Assembly (NCBI RefSeq): GCF_900107235.1
Contig: NZ_FNPF01000013.1
Location: 1-64,000 of the forward strand
From: Citreimonas salinaria
GTDB taxonomy: Bacteria; Pseudomonadota; Alphaproteobacteria; Rhodobacterales; Rhodobacteraceae
DNA: 64,000 nucleotides
Direction of reading: 5' to 3'
Position numbers and translations under genes: made by a program. Below the pieces are notes generated by a model. The model worked only from the letters and a program-made list of their open reading frames with translations, searched no databases and was not told where the DNA came from. Of the stretch, positions 21,842 to 29,887 are shown in pieces (the first letter of the stretch is position 1; every line of letters starts with the position of its first letter).

Positions 21842-22155
21842 TGGAGAAGATCGCCTTCCGCATGACCCTTCTTCCCGGCATGGAAGCGGAATACCGGCGC
21901 CGGCACGATGCGATCTGGCCGGACCTGGCAGCGCTCCTGCGCGAGGCCGGGGTGCAGGATTATTCGATCCACCTCGACCCCGAGACGAACGCGCTGTTCG
22001 CGGTGCTGTGGCGGCGCGGCGATCATCGTATGGACGACCTGCCGAACCACCCGCTGATGCAGAAATGGTGGGCCCACATGGGCGACATCATGGAAACGAA
22101 CCCGGACAATTCACCCGCGGTGGTGGACCTGCGGACGATGTTCCACCTGCCATGA
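21841..22155 (+). CDS. rhaU: L-rhamnose mutarotase
   Basis: 104 residues matching the RhaM/RhaU mutarotase family in length and sequence: [55 protein letters not shown], and the WW pair in [12 protein letters not shown]. It interconverts alpha and beta anomers of L-rhamnose so that isomerase and kinase get the right form. It is tightly coupled: one-base overlap upstream with rhaQ, four-base overlap (ATGA) downstream with rhaK. Confidence 0.93.
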   Translation: MEKIAFRMTLLPGMEAEYRRRHDAIWPDLAALLREAGVQDYSIHLDPETNALFAVLWRRGDHRMDDLPNHPLMQKWWAHMGDIMETNPDNSPAVVDLRTMFHLP

Positions 22156-23540
22156 CGGAACCGCGCCACATCGCCGTCATCGACGTGGGCAAGACCAACG
22201 CGAAGCTGGCCCTCGTCGATGCTGGCACCCTGCGCGAGATCGCGGTCGAGACACGGCCCAACACCGTGCTGCCGGGGCCGCCCTGGCCGCACTTTGATCT
22301 TGAGGGGCACTGGAGCTTTTTCCTCGACGCGCTGGCCCGTTTTCACGCCGGGCACGGGGTGGACGCCATTTCCGTGACGACCCACGGCGCCTCCGCGGTG
22401 CTGCTCGACGCGAACGGCGATCTCGCCGCTCCGATGCTCGACTACGAACATGACGGGCCGGACTCGGTGCGCGCCGCTTACGATTCGCTGCGGCCCGACT
22501 TCGCCGTGACCGGATCGCCGCGGCTGCCGATGGGGCTCAACCTCGGGGCGCAGCTGCACTGGATGCTCGGCGCCGATCCCGGTCTCGATGCGCGGCTCGC
22601 CCATGTCGTCACTTATCCGCAATACTGGGGCTTTCGCCTGACCGGCGCGCTCGCAACCGACACGACCTCACTCGGCTGTCATACCGATCTGTGGGAGCCG
22701 TGGACCGGCCGGCCTTCGGCCCTGGTCGAGCGGCTCGGGCTTGCTCGCCGCCTTGCGCCGGCCAGGCACGCCGCCGATATCCTCGGCACCATCACGGCCG
22801 AGGTGGCGCGGAAGACGGGGCTGTCGCCGCGGACGCCGGTGGCCACGGGCATCCACGACAGCAATGCATCGCTCTACCCGCACATCCTGTCGCGCACGCC
22901 GCCGTTCTCCGTCGTCTCGACCGGGACATGGGTGGTCGCGATGGCGGTCGGAGAAACGCCGGTTTCGCTCGATCCCGCCCGCGACACGCTGGTCAACGTC
23001 GACGCGCAGGGAAAACCCGTACCCTCCGCGCGTTTCATGGGTGGACGAGAATACGAGATGATCCGCAGCGGACGGACAGCGGCGTCAGATGCCGACGATC
23101 GCCGGGCCGTGCTGTCGGGCAGGCTGCACCTTTTGCCGTCGGTCGAGCCCGGCTCGGGCCCGTTTCAGGGCCGTTCGGGCGGTTGGTCGCGCAGGCCAGA
23201 TACGGATGGCCAAGCGATGCTGGCCTTGTCATTCTACCTGGCGCTGATGACCCAAGAATGCCTTGCCCTTTCAGGGGCCGCGGGCCCGGTCGTGATCGAG
23301 GGGCCGTTCGCGAGGAACGCCGATTATCTCGACATGCTGGCGGCCGTGCGCCCGGACGGTGTGATCGCGACGGCCTCGCAGACCGGCACCAGCGCTGGGG
23401 CGGCGCTTCTGTTCTCAAGCAAGGGCGTCGCGCTTGGCGGGCGGCTGGTTACGCCGTCCGATACAGCGGCGCTGCGCGGCTATACTGCAGAGTGGCAACA
23501 GGCGGCTCGAGTCGAACGGGCGCCGGTTTTCCGGCCCTGA
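22152..23540 (+). CDS. rhaK: FGGY-family sugar kinase of rhamnose catabolism
   Basis: 462 residues with the actin-like kinase fold: N-terminal phosphate-1 motif [18 protein letters not shown], a central [12 protein letters not shown] segment, the [14 protein letters not shown] phosphate-2 region, and C-terminal [14 protein letters not shown]. In R. leguminosarum the orthologous-position kinase RhaK phosphorylates the sugar and is also needed for rhamnose uptake through the ABC transporter; the same may hold here. The start overlaps the rhaU stop. It is the last gene of the rha unit. An imperfect palindrome around TGACCGGGGCCCGGGTCA spans its stop codon. Confidence 0.88.
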   Translation: MTEPRHIAVIDVGKTNAKLALVDAGTLREIAVETRPNTVLPGPPWPHFDLEGHWSFFLDALARFHAGHGVDAISVTTHGASAVLLDANGDLAAPMLDYEHDGPDSVRAAYDSLRPDFAVTGSPRLPMGLNLGAQLHWMLGADPGLDARLAHVVTYPQYWGFRLTGALATDTTSLGCHTDLWEPWTGRPSALVERLGLARRLAPARHAADILGTITAEVARKTGLSPRTPVATGIHDSNASLYPHILSRTPPFSVVSTGTWVVAMAVGETPVSLDPARDTLVNVDAQGKPVPSARFMGGREYEMIRSGRTAASDADDRRAVLSGRLHLLPSVEPGSGPFQGRSGGWSRRPDTDGQAMLALSFYLALMTQECLALSGAAGPVVIEGPFARNADYLDMLAAVRPDGVIATASQTGTSAGAALLFSSKGVALGGRLVTPSDTAALRGYTAEWQQAARVERAPVFRP

Positions 23541-23685
23541 CCGGGGCCCGGGTCACGTCACCGGCTTGTGCAAGCGCTTCCGACGAGCCCCCCTTCGGTG
23601 CAGACTCGCGAGCCGGTGCGCGCGACTGGCGACGCGGGCGGCCGCGTGATAGTGGCGTCGCAACCCATCGAGCCGGCAGTCGCGC

Positions 23686-25389
23686 ATGATCCGAAAGTTC
23701 GCCGAATACTATCGCCCTTGGAAAGGCCTGTTCTGGCTCGACTTCGGAAGCGCCGTGATGTCGGGCCTCATGGAACTCGCCTTTCCCCTGGCGATCAAGC
23801 TCTTCATCGACGTCCTGCTGCCGAGCGGTAACCTGACGCTGACAGTGATGGCGGCGATCGGGCTGGTGTTGATCTACGCGGTCAACGCCGGGCTCATGGC
23901 GGTCGTGACCTACTGGGGTCACATGCTGGGCATCAACATCGAGACCGAGATGCGCCGCCGCGCCTTCGACCAGCTGCAGCGGCTGTCGTTCTCGTATTTC
24001 GACAAGGTGCGCACCGGCAAGCTGGTGGCCCGCGTGACCCGCGACCTCGAAGAGATCGGTGAGGTCGCCCACCACGGCCCCGAGGACCTGTTCGTCGCGG
24101 TGATGACCTTCGTCGGCGCCTTCGTGATGATGCTGACGATCAACGTCGAGTTGGCGCTGATCACCGCCGCGATCGTGCCGGTCTGCGTGATCATCGTGAT
24201 GGTCTTCGGCGGCCGGATGACGCGCACCTGGCGGTCGATCTACGCCCGCGTCGCGGATTTCAACGTCCGGCTCGAGGAGAACGTCGGCGGCATCCGCGTG
24301 GTGCAGGCCTTCGCCAACGAGGATCACGAGAAAACGCTGTTCGCCCGCGACAACGCGCGTTACCGCGACACCAAGCTGTCGGCCTACAAGGTCATGGCCG
24401 CGTCGACGACGCTCAACTACATGGGCATGCGCTTCGTGCAGGTCGCGGTGATGGTGGTGGGCGCGATCTTCGTTCTGAACGGCGCGCTGACGACCGGGGG
24501 CTACGTGGCCTTCCTGCTGCTGGTCACCCTGTTCTTCCGCCCGCTCGAGAAGATCGCCGCCGTGATCGAGCTTTACCCGCGCGGCATCGCCGGGTTCCGC
24601 CGCTATCTCGAGCTGATGGCGCTGCGCCCCGACGTCGAGGATCGCCCGGACGCGATCGAGGCGCCCGCATTTGATGGCCGCGTAACCTTCGACGACGTCG
24701 GCTTCGGCTACGACGCCGGGCGGTCGGTTCTGGGCGAGGTGACGCTGGACATCGCTCCCGGCGAGACGGTGGCCTTCGTCGGACCTTCGGGGGCGGGCAA
24801 GACGTCGCTTCTGTCTCTGGTTCCGCGCTTCTACGAGCCGCAATCGGGGCGCATCCTGATCGACGGGCAGGACATCGCCGGGATGACGCTGCGGTCGCTG
24901 CGCCGGCAGGTGGGCATCGTCAGCCAGGACGTGTTCCTGTTCGGCGGCACCCTGCGCGAGAACATCGCCTATGGCCGGCTGGACGCAACCAAGGCGGAGA
25001 TCCTCGACGCCGCGGCCAAGGCCCGGCTGTCCGAGATGATCGCGGACCTGCCGGCCGGCCTGGACACGGTGGTGGGCGAGCGCGGCGTGACACTGTCGGG
25101 CGGGCAGAAGCAGCGCGTGGCGATCGCGCGCATCTTCCTGCGCAACCCACCGATCCTGATCCTGGACGAGGCCACCTCGGCCCTGGACACCGAGACCGAG
25201 CGAAAGATCCAGGTCTCGCTGGCCGAACTGTCGCGCGGGCGCACGACGCTTGTGATCGCGCACCGCCTGGCCACCGTGCGCGACGCTACCCGGATCGCGG
25301 TGATGGAGGCCGGGCGGATCACCGAGATCGGCAGCCACGCCGAACTTGTCGCCCGGGACGGGCGATACGCGCGCCTCGCCGCGGCGTGA
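23686..25389 (+). CDS. ABC exporter, fused permease and ATPase (MsbA-like)
   Basis: 567 residues. Residues from about 1 to 310 hold six membrane helices of the type I exporter fold (FDQLQRLSFSYFDKVRTGKL and NVRLEENVGGIRVVQAFANE are conserved coupling and linker regions). Residues from about 330 hold the ATPase: Walker A GPSGAGKTS, signature LSGGQKQRVAIARI, Walker B ILILDEATSALD, H-loop VIAHRLATV. It works as a homodimer or heterodimer exporting lipid, drug or siderophore. It stands alone on the plus strand with a weak ribosome site, just before the iron importer. Siderophore export is possible but not shown. Confidence 0.9.
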   Translation: MIRKFAEYYRPWKGLFWLDFGSAVMSGLMELAFPLAIKLFIDVLLPSGNLTLTVMAAIGLVLIYAVNAGLMAVVTYWGHMLGINIETEMRRRAFDQLQRLSFSYFDKVRTGKLVARVTRDLEEIGEVAHHGPEDLFVAVMTFVGAFVMMLTINVELALITAAIVPVCVIIVMVFGGRMTRTWRSIYARVADFNVRLEENVGGIRVVQAFANEDHEKTLFARDNARYRDTKLSAYKVMAASTTLNYMGMRFVQVAVMVVGAIFVLNGALTTGGYVAFLLLVTLFFRPLEKIAAVIELYPRGIAGFRRYLELMALRPDVEDRPDAIEAPAFDGRVTFDDVGFGYDAGRSVLGEVTLDIAPGETVAFVGPSGAGKTSLLSLVPRFYEPQSGRILIDGQDIAGMTLRSLRRQVGIVSQDVFLFGGTLRENIAYGRLDATKAEILDAAAKARLSEMIADLPAGLDTVVGERGVTLSGGQKQRVAIARIFLRNPPILILDEATSALDTETERKIQVSLAELSRGRTTLVIAHRLATVRDATRIAVMEAGRITEIGSHAELVARDGRYARLAAA

Positions 25390-25431
25390 TGGCAGCGCGC
25401 CCTTGCGGGCGACGCGAATGTCTGTGAAACC

Positions 25432-25456
25432 AATCCCGATAGAACTTATCGGGATT
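25432..25456. promoter_or_regulatory. Palindrome just before the iron importer start
   Basis: A perfect inverted repeat, AATCCCGATA - GAACT - TATCGGGATT, ends 8 nt before the ATG of the importer ATPase gene. It has no trailing T-run, so it is not a typical terminator. Its place suggests an operator or an RNA hairpin masking the start. It does not clearly match the Fur, RirA or Irr box consensus that I know. Confidence 0.55.
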
Positions 25457-25464
25457 AACCCCGC

Positions 25465-26268
25465 ATGGCGCAGACCGCCCCGAAGACCAATGGCCGGGTC
25501 GTCGTCCGCGGCCTGAGCGTGCAACGCGGGGCGGTGCATGCCCTGCGGGGCGTCGACCTGGACGTGGCTCCGGGGGGCATGACCGCGCTTCTGGGGCGCA
25601 ACGGCTGCGGCAAGTCTACCCTTCTCAAGACCATCGCGCGCATCCTGAGGCCGGCCGCGGGGACCATCGCGATCGACGGCACGCCGGTTGATCGGCTCTC
25701 GCCCCGCGCGGCGGCACAGCGGATGGCGCTGTTGCCTCAGGCGCCGATCCTGCCCGAGGGGATGCGCGTCCGCGACCTGGTCGCGCAGGGCCGGCATCCG
25801 CATCGCGGGCTGGTGCGGCACTGGTCGCCCGCCGACGACGCGGCCATTGCCGCCGCGATGCAGGCGACGGACGTGGCGCAATTCGCCGACCGCCCGCTCG
25901 AGGCGCTGTCGGGAGGGCAGCGGCAGCGCTGCTGGATCGCGATGACGCTGGCGCAGGACACGCCGATCCTGCTGCTGGACGAGCCGACGACCTATCTCGA
26001 CCTGTCTGTGCAGCTGGAGATCATGGGCCTGCTCGCGCGGCTGGCGCGCGAGGGCCGCACGATCCTGGTGGTCCTGCACGAGCTGAACCTGGCCGCCGCC
26101 TTCGCCGACCGGATCGTGATGATGCGCGACGGCCGGATCGACGCCGAGGGGACGCCAGACGCGGTGATGACCGCGCCGGTGCTGTCGCGCGTCTTCGGGC
26201 TGGACGCGCGCGTGATCGCGGACCCCGAGACCGGACGGCCGGTCTGCCTGCCCCGGACGGCGGCATGA
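25465..26268 (+). CDS. Iron-siderophore ABC transporter ATP-binding protein (FepC/FecE-like)
   Basis: 267 residues. Walker A GRNGCGKST is followed by LLKTIARIL, the signature is LSGGQRQRCWIAMTLAQ, and Walker B PILLLDEPTTYLDL is the typical siderophore-importer variant. The MALLPQAPILPEGMRVRDLV and QGRHPHRG segments are also characteristic. It starts a chain of overlapping genes (this ATPase, two permeases, binding protein, FhuF-like protein) and couples ATP hydrolysis to uptake of Fe(III)-siderophore. No strong ribosome site precedes the ATG; only GGGA in the right arm of the palindrome lies nearby. Confidence 0.9.
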   Translation: MAQTAPKTNGRVVVRGLSVQRGAVHALRGVDLDVAPGGMTALLGRNGCGKSTLLKTIARILRPAAGTIAIDGTPVDRLSPRAAAQRMALLPQAPILPEGMRVRDLVAQGRHPHRGLVRHWSPADDAAIAAAMQATDVAQFADRPLEALSGGQRQRCWIAMTLAQDTPILLLDEPTTYLDLSVQLEIMGLLARLAREGRTILVVLHELNLAAAFADRIVMMRDGRIDAEGTPDAVMTAPVLSRVFGLDARVIADPETGRPVCLPRTAA

Positions 26269-27248
26269 GCGCACGCACGCTGATCTGGCAGGCGGGTCTG
26301 GGCCTGCTGCTGCTCGGCGCGCTGGCCTGGCATCTCGGCGCCGGCGCGCATTCGGTGCCGATGCGGTCCGTGCTCCAGACGCTTCTCGCGGGCGGGGAAA
26401 GCTACGAAGCCGCCGTGATCGCGGAAATCCGGCTGCCGCGCGCGCTGGGCGCGATGCTGGCCGGGGCAGCACTGTCGGCGGCCGGTGCCCTGATGCAGGG
26501 CGCCACGCGCAACCCGCTGGCCGAGCCGGGGCTGTTCGGCCTGCTGGCAGGGGCGGCGCTGGCCGTGGTGGCGGGTCAGAGCCTGCTTGGGCTGGATGCG
26601 CCAGTGCTGCTGCCGGTGCTCGCCGCGCTCGGTGCGCTTGGCGGCGCGCTGATGGTCTGGGGGCTGACCGCGGCTGCTGGCGGCGGGGCAGGGATGCTGA
26701 CGCCTGTGCTGGCGGGGGCGGCGGTGACTGCCTTCCTCGCGGCGCTGACGATGCTGCTGAACCTGCTCGATGAACGCGGATTCGAGGATCTGCGGATCTG
26801 GCTTTCTGGCTCGCTGGCGGGGCTGCGGATGCCCGTCGTGGCCATCGTGGCGCCCTGGACGCTTGCCGGGCTGGCGGCGGCGCTGGTCGTGGCGCCGAAA
26901 CTGACCGTGCTTTCGCTGGGGGACGAGGCGGCGCACGCGCTGGGCGTGCCGGTCGCGCGCATCCGCGCGCTGGCGCTGGCCGCGGTGGTGTTGCTGACCG
27001 CTAGTGCCATGGCGTTGGCGGGTCCGCTTGCTTTCGTCGGCCTGACCGTGCCGCACGCGGCGCGGCTGATCTTCGGCACGGGCTACGCGCGGCTTCTGCC
27101 GGCGAGCGTGCTGCTGGGCGCGATCTTTCTGCTGGCGGCGGACGCGCTGGGCCGGACGGTGATCGCGCCCGCCGAGGTCTCGAGCGGGATCCTGACGGCG
27201 CTGGTCGGCGCGCCGGTCTTCGTCCTGCTGCTGAGGGCGCGGGCATGA
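26265..27248 (+). CDS. Iron-siderophore ABC transporter permease (FecCD family)
   Basis: 327 residues with about nine hydrophobic helices and FecCD landmarks: RLPRALGAMLAGAALSAAGA, MQGATRNPLAEPGLFG, and near the end FVGLTVPHAARLIFG. It forms half of the inner-membrane channel. The ATGA overlap upstream and downstream indicates strict co-translation. Confidence 0.9.
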   Translation: MSARTLIWQAGLGLLLLGALAWHLGAGAHSVPMRSVLQTLLAGGESYEAAVIAEIRLPRALGAMLAGAALSAAGALMQGATRNPLAEPGLFGLLAGAALAVVAGQSLLGLDAPVLLPVLAALGALGGALMVWGLTAAAGGGAGMLTPVLAGAAVTAFLAALTMLLNLLDERGFEDLRIWLSGSLAGLRMPVVAIVAPWTLAGLAAALVVAPKLTVLSLGDEAAHALGVPVARIRALALAAVVLLTASAMALAGPLAFVGLTVPHAARLIFGTGYARLLPASVLLGAIFLLAADALGRTVIAPAEVSSGILTALVGAPVFVLLLRARA

Positions 27249-28291
27249 GCGTGCTGCGCGCCTCGGGCCTGGGCCACCGCGTGGCGTTCGAGGTGCCCGC
27301 GCGCGGTGCGGCCATGCTGGCGGGGCTGGCCTCGCTGATCGGCGCGCTGCTGCTGGCCAGCCTCGCGTCGGGCAGCGCAGATGTGGGCTTGGGCGACGCG
27401 CTGGCGGCGCTTGTCGGCGCAGCCTCGGATCGGGCGGACCTGGTCGCGACCGAATTCCGCCTGCCGCGCGCGCTGACGGCGCTGATGGCGGGCGGGTTGC
27501 TTGCGCTCTCGGGCGCGCTGCTGCAGGGCACCACGCTGAACCCGCTGGCCGACCCCGCGTTGGTCGGCGTCAGCCAGGGCGCCGGTCTTGCGGTGATCGT
27601 GCTGGCGGTCCTGATGCCCGCGGCGCCGGATGCTTGGCGCGCGCTCGCGGCGTTCTTCGGCGGCCTGTCGGCGGCGGTGGTGATCCTGAGCCTCACCGGG
27701 ATGCGGTCCGGCGGCGTGCAGACGCGCTTCCTGCTGACCGGCATCGGCCTCGCGGCGTTCTTGAGCGCGATGACCACCGCTCTGCTGACATATGGCCGTA
27801 TCTCGGAGGCGCACGAGGCACTTGGCTGGCTGGCCGGCTCGGTGCGGTCCGCGTCGTGGGATGAGGTGTGGCGCAGCGCGCTGGCCACCGCCGCGGCGTT
27901 CCCCATCTGCATGCTCGCAGCGCGCCCGCTTGCCGCGCTGCGGCTGGGCGACGACCTGGCGGCCAGCCTCGGCCACCGCGTGATCCGCGCACGGATCGCG
28001 CTGCTGCTCGCCTCGGTCGCGTTTGCGGCCGCGTCGGTTTCGGTTGTGGGCCCCGTCGCCTTCGTCGGCCTGCTTGCGCCGCACGCCGCGCGCCGGCTGG
28101 CCCACGCCGGTCCGGGGCTGCATTTGGCGCTGACGTGGGCGATTGGGGCCTGCCTTGCCGCCGCGGCCGACCTCGTCGGGCGCACGGCCTTCGGGCCGGT
28201 CCAGATTCCCGCGGGCCTCGTGACTGCGCTGGTCGGGGCGCCGTGCTTTGCCCTGCTCATGCTTCGGACCCACCGAAAGGAGACGCCATGA
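27245..28291 (+). CDS. Iron-siderophore ABC transporter permease (FecCD family)
   Basis: 348 residues, second FecCD-type permease (RLPRALTALMAGGLLALSGA, LLQGTTLNPLADPALVGVSQ, FVGLLAPHAARRLAHAGPG). A pair of unlike permeases is the FepDG/FecCD arrangement. It overlaps both neighbours by 4 nt. Confidence 0.9.
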   Translation: MSVLRASGLGHRVAFEVPARGAAMLAGLASLIGALLLASLASGSADVGLGDALAALVGAASDRADLVATEFRLPRALTALMAGGLLALSGALLQGTTLNPLADPALVGVSQGAGLAVIVLAVLMPAAPDAWRALAAFFGGLSAAVVILSLTGMRSGGVQTRFLLTGIGLAAFLSAMTTALLTYGRISEAHEALGWLAGSVRSASWDEVWRSALATAAAFPICMLAARPLAALRLGDDLAASLGHRVIRARIALLLASVAFAAASVSVVGPVAFVGLLAPHAARRLAHAGPGLHLALTWAIGACLAAAADLVGRTAFGPVQIPAGLVTALVGAPCFALLMLRTHRKETP

Positions 28292-29241
28292 TCCGCCAAT
28301 CCCTTGCCGCCGCCCTGCTGCTGGCGGCCTTACCCGCCTTCGCGCAGGACTTTCCGGTGATCATCCCGCACAAGTTCGGAGAGGCGATTATCGAAGAAGC
28401 ACCCGAACGGGTGGCGAGTCTGGACTTTTCGGGCGCGGACGACCTGCTGGCGCTGGGCATCCAGCCGGTGGCGCTGCGCCATTGGTACGGCGATTTCGAA
28501 GTGCCGCTGTGGCCGTGGGCCGCGCCGGAGCTGACGTCGGACCCGGTCGTGCTGCGCGGCGAGATCGACTACGAGAAGGTCGCCGCGTCTAAACCGGACG
28601 TGATCCTGGCGCTGTGGTCCGGCATAACCCAGGCCGACTACGAGCAGTTGAGCCGCATCGCGCCGGTCGTGGCGGTGCCCGAGGGCGTGGGCGACTACGA
28701 ACTTCCGTGGGACGAACGCGCGCGCATCGCCGGCCGCGCCGTCGGGCGCGAGGACGCGGCCGAAGAGCGGATCGCCGAGATCGACGCGCGCCTGACCGCG
28801 ATCACCGAAGCGCATCCTGCCTGGGACGGCAAGACCGCCAGCATCGCCTACGCCATGAGCGGCACGCCGGGCGTCTACACGTCGCGCGATATCCGGTCGC
28901 AATTGCTTGCCCGGCTCGGATTCGAGACGCCCCCGGCGATCGACGCCGCCGCGGGTTCCGGCAACCCCTTCGCGGTGGCCCTGAGCGAGGAGGCGCTGTC
29001 GATCATCGACGCGGACCTGATCTTCTGGATCGCGACCGAGGGAGACTTCGCGCCGGTCGAGGCGCTGGTCACGCGACGGTTCCTGCCGGCGACGAGGGAC
29101 GGCCACGAGGTGTTTGCCGGAGAGCTGCTGACCGGCGCGCTGTCCCACGCATCGCTTCTGAGCCTGCCCTATGCCCTGGACATGCTGGTCCCGGCACTGG
29201 AAGAGGCCATGGCCGGAAACGGGCCGGTGGTGACCGAGTGA
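28288..29241 (+). CDS. Iron-siderophore ABC transporter substrate-binding protein
   Basis: 317 residues with a short signal peptide (MIRQSLAAALLLAALPAFA, cleavage before QDF) and a periplasmic-binding type III fold: PERVASLDFSGADDLLALGI, AASKPDVILALW, YEQLSRIAPVV, and a long connecting helix region around residues 150-180. It carries Fe(III)-siderophore across the periplasm. Unlike other binding-protein genes in the window it is not followed by a hairpin but overlaps the next gene directly (GTGA). Confidence 0.9.
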   Translation: MIRQSLAAALLLAALPAFAQDFPVIIPHKFGEAIIEEAPERVASLDFSGADDLLALGIQPVALRHWYGDFEVPLWPWAAPELTSDPVVLRGEIDYEKVAASKPDVILALWSGITQADYEQLSRIAPVVAVPEGVGDYELPWDERARIAGRAVGREDAAEERIAEIDARLTAITEAHPAWDGKTASIAYAMSGTPGVYTSRDIRSQLLARLGFETPPAIDAAAGSGNPFAVALSEEALSIIDADLIFWIATEGDFAPVEALVTRRFLPATRDGHEVFAGELLTGALSHASLLSLPYALDMLVPALEEAMAGNGPVVTE

Positions 29242-29821
29242 GCCTGTCGTTCTCGCTCGCGTCCACCGGCACGGTCGTGGACGATCTGCTGGCGCTGAAC
29301 GCGCAAGTGCTGCCTGAAATGACGCGCCGGGACCACGCGGCCTGGGTGATGAACGTGCTTGCGCACGTCGTCGGCACGGCCTTCGCCCGCTGGGACAGCG
29401 AGGGTCGCTCGCTGGTCACAGTCGGCGCCGAAGGCTGCGGCCTGATCGGAAGGATCTCCCCCGAGAATCGTCTGGTCTTCGAACTCGTCGCCGAGGCCCC
29501 GCCGGTGACGGCGCTGCGCCTGCGGCGACCATCGCGGTGGCGCGGCTGTTCGCGCCGTCGGTCAACGCGCTGGCCTATGCCGGGCCGCTGGCGCCGCGCG
29601 CGTTGTGGCGGATCGCGGGCGACGGGTTGGCCTGGGGCTGGATGCGGGCCGGTCAGCCGGACCGCGCGGGCGAGGTCCTGTGCCGCTACGGCGCACCCTT
29701 CGCCAACCGTCAACTGCTCGTGTTGGCGGACCACATCGCCCGGCGCGGCGGGTGCTGCCGCTACTTGTCCGTCTCGGGCGAGGTCTGCGCCAACTGTCCG
29801 CTGCGGAAGGACGCTGCCTAG
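29238..29821 (+). pseudogene. FhuF-like siderophore-iron reductase, frameshifted
   Basis: The first part, from a GTG overlapping the binding-protein stop, reads SLASTGTVVDDLLALNAQ to FELVAEAPPVTALRL in one frame. The rest, AATIAVARLFAPSV onward, lies in another frame and ends with CC-x9-C-x2-C (GGCCRYLSVSGEVCANC), the 2Fe-2S ligand set of FhuF-type ferric reductases that release iron from siderophores in the cytoplasm. The crossing is near 29505-29525, consistent with one missing base. If joined, the product would be about 194 residues. It may be a true mutation or a sequencing error in GC-rich DNA. Confidence 0.75.
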
Positions 29822-29839
29822 GCGCCATCGCGACGGAAA

Positions 29840-29863
29840 AGGGCGCCCCCGAAGGAGCGCCCT
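29840..29863. terminator. Bidirectional terminator between fhuF-like gene and receptor
   Basis: AGGGCGC (29840-29846) pairs with GCGCCCT (29857-29863) around a 10-nt loop. On the minus strand it is followed by TTTTCC, on the plus strand by GTCTGTCTTTC. It sits between two convergent genes. Confidence 0.7.
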
Positions 29864-29887
29864 GTCTGTCTTTCGGCCAAACTGGCG

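Noticed and set aside
23525-23560. GC palindrome around the rhaK stop codon as terminator
   Set aside because: It has a mismatch, overlaps the coding end and has no T-run.
23449-26472. Very long open frame (about 1000 codons) on the minus strand opposite the exporter and iron ATPase genes
   Set aside because: Its product is Arg/His/Asp-rich low complexity with no family resemblance; it is a by-product of GC-rich codon use in the real plus-strand genes. The same holds for long antisense frames at 35125-37428 and 56185-58085.
29500-29530. Programmed frameshifting in the FhuF-like gene
   Set aside because: No slippery heptamer, stop codon at the crossing, or downstream structure supports it; a mutation or sequence error is simpler.
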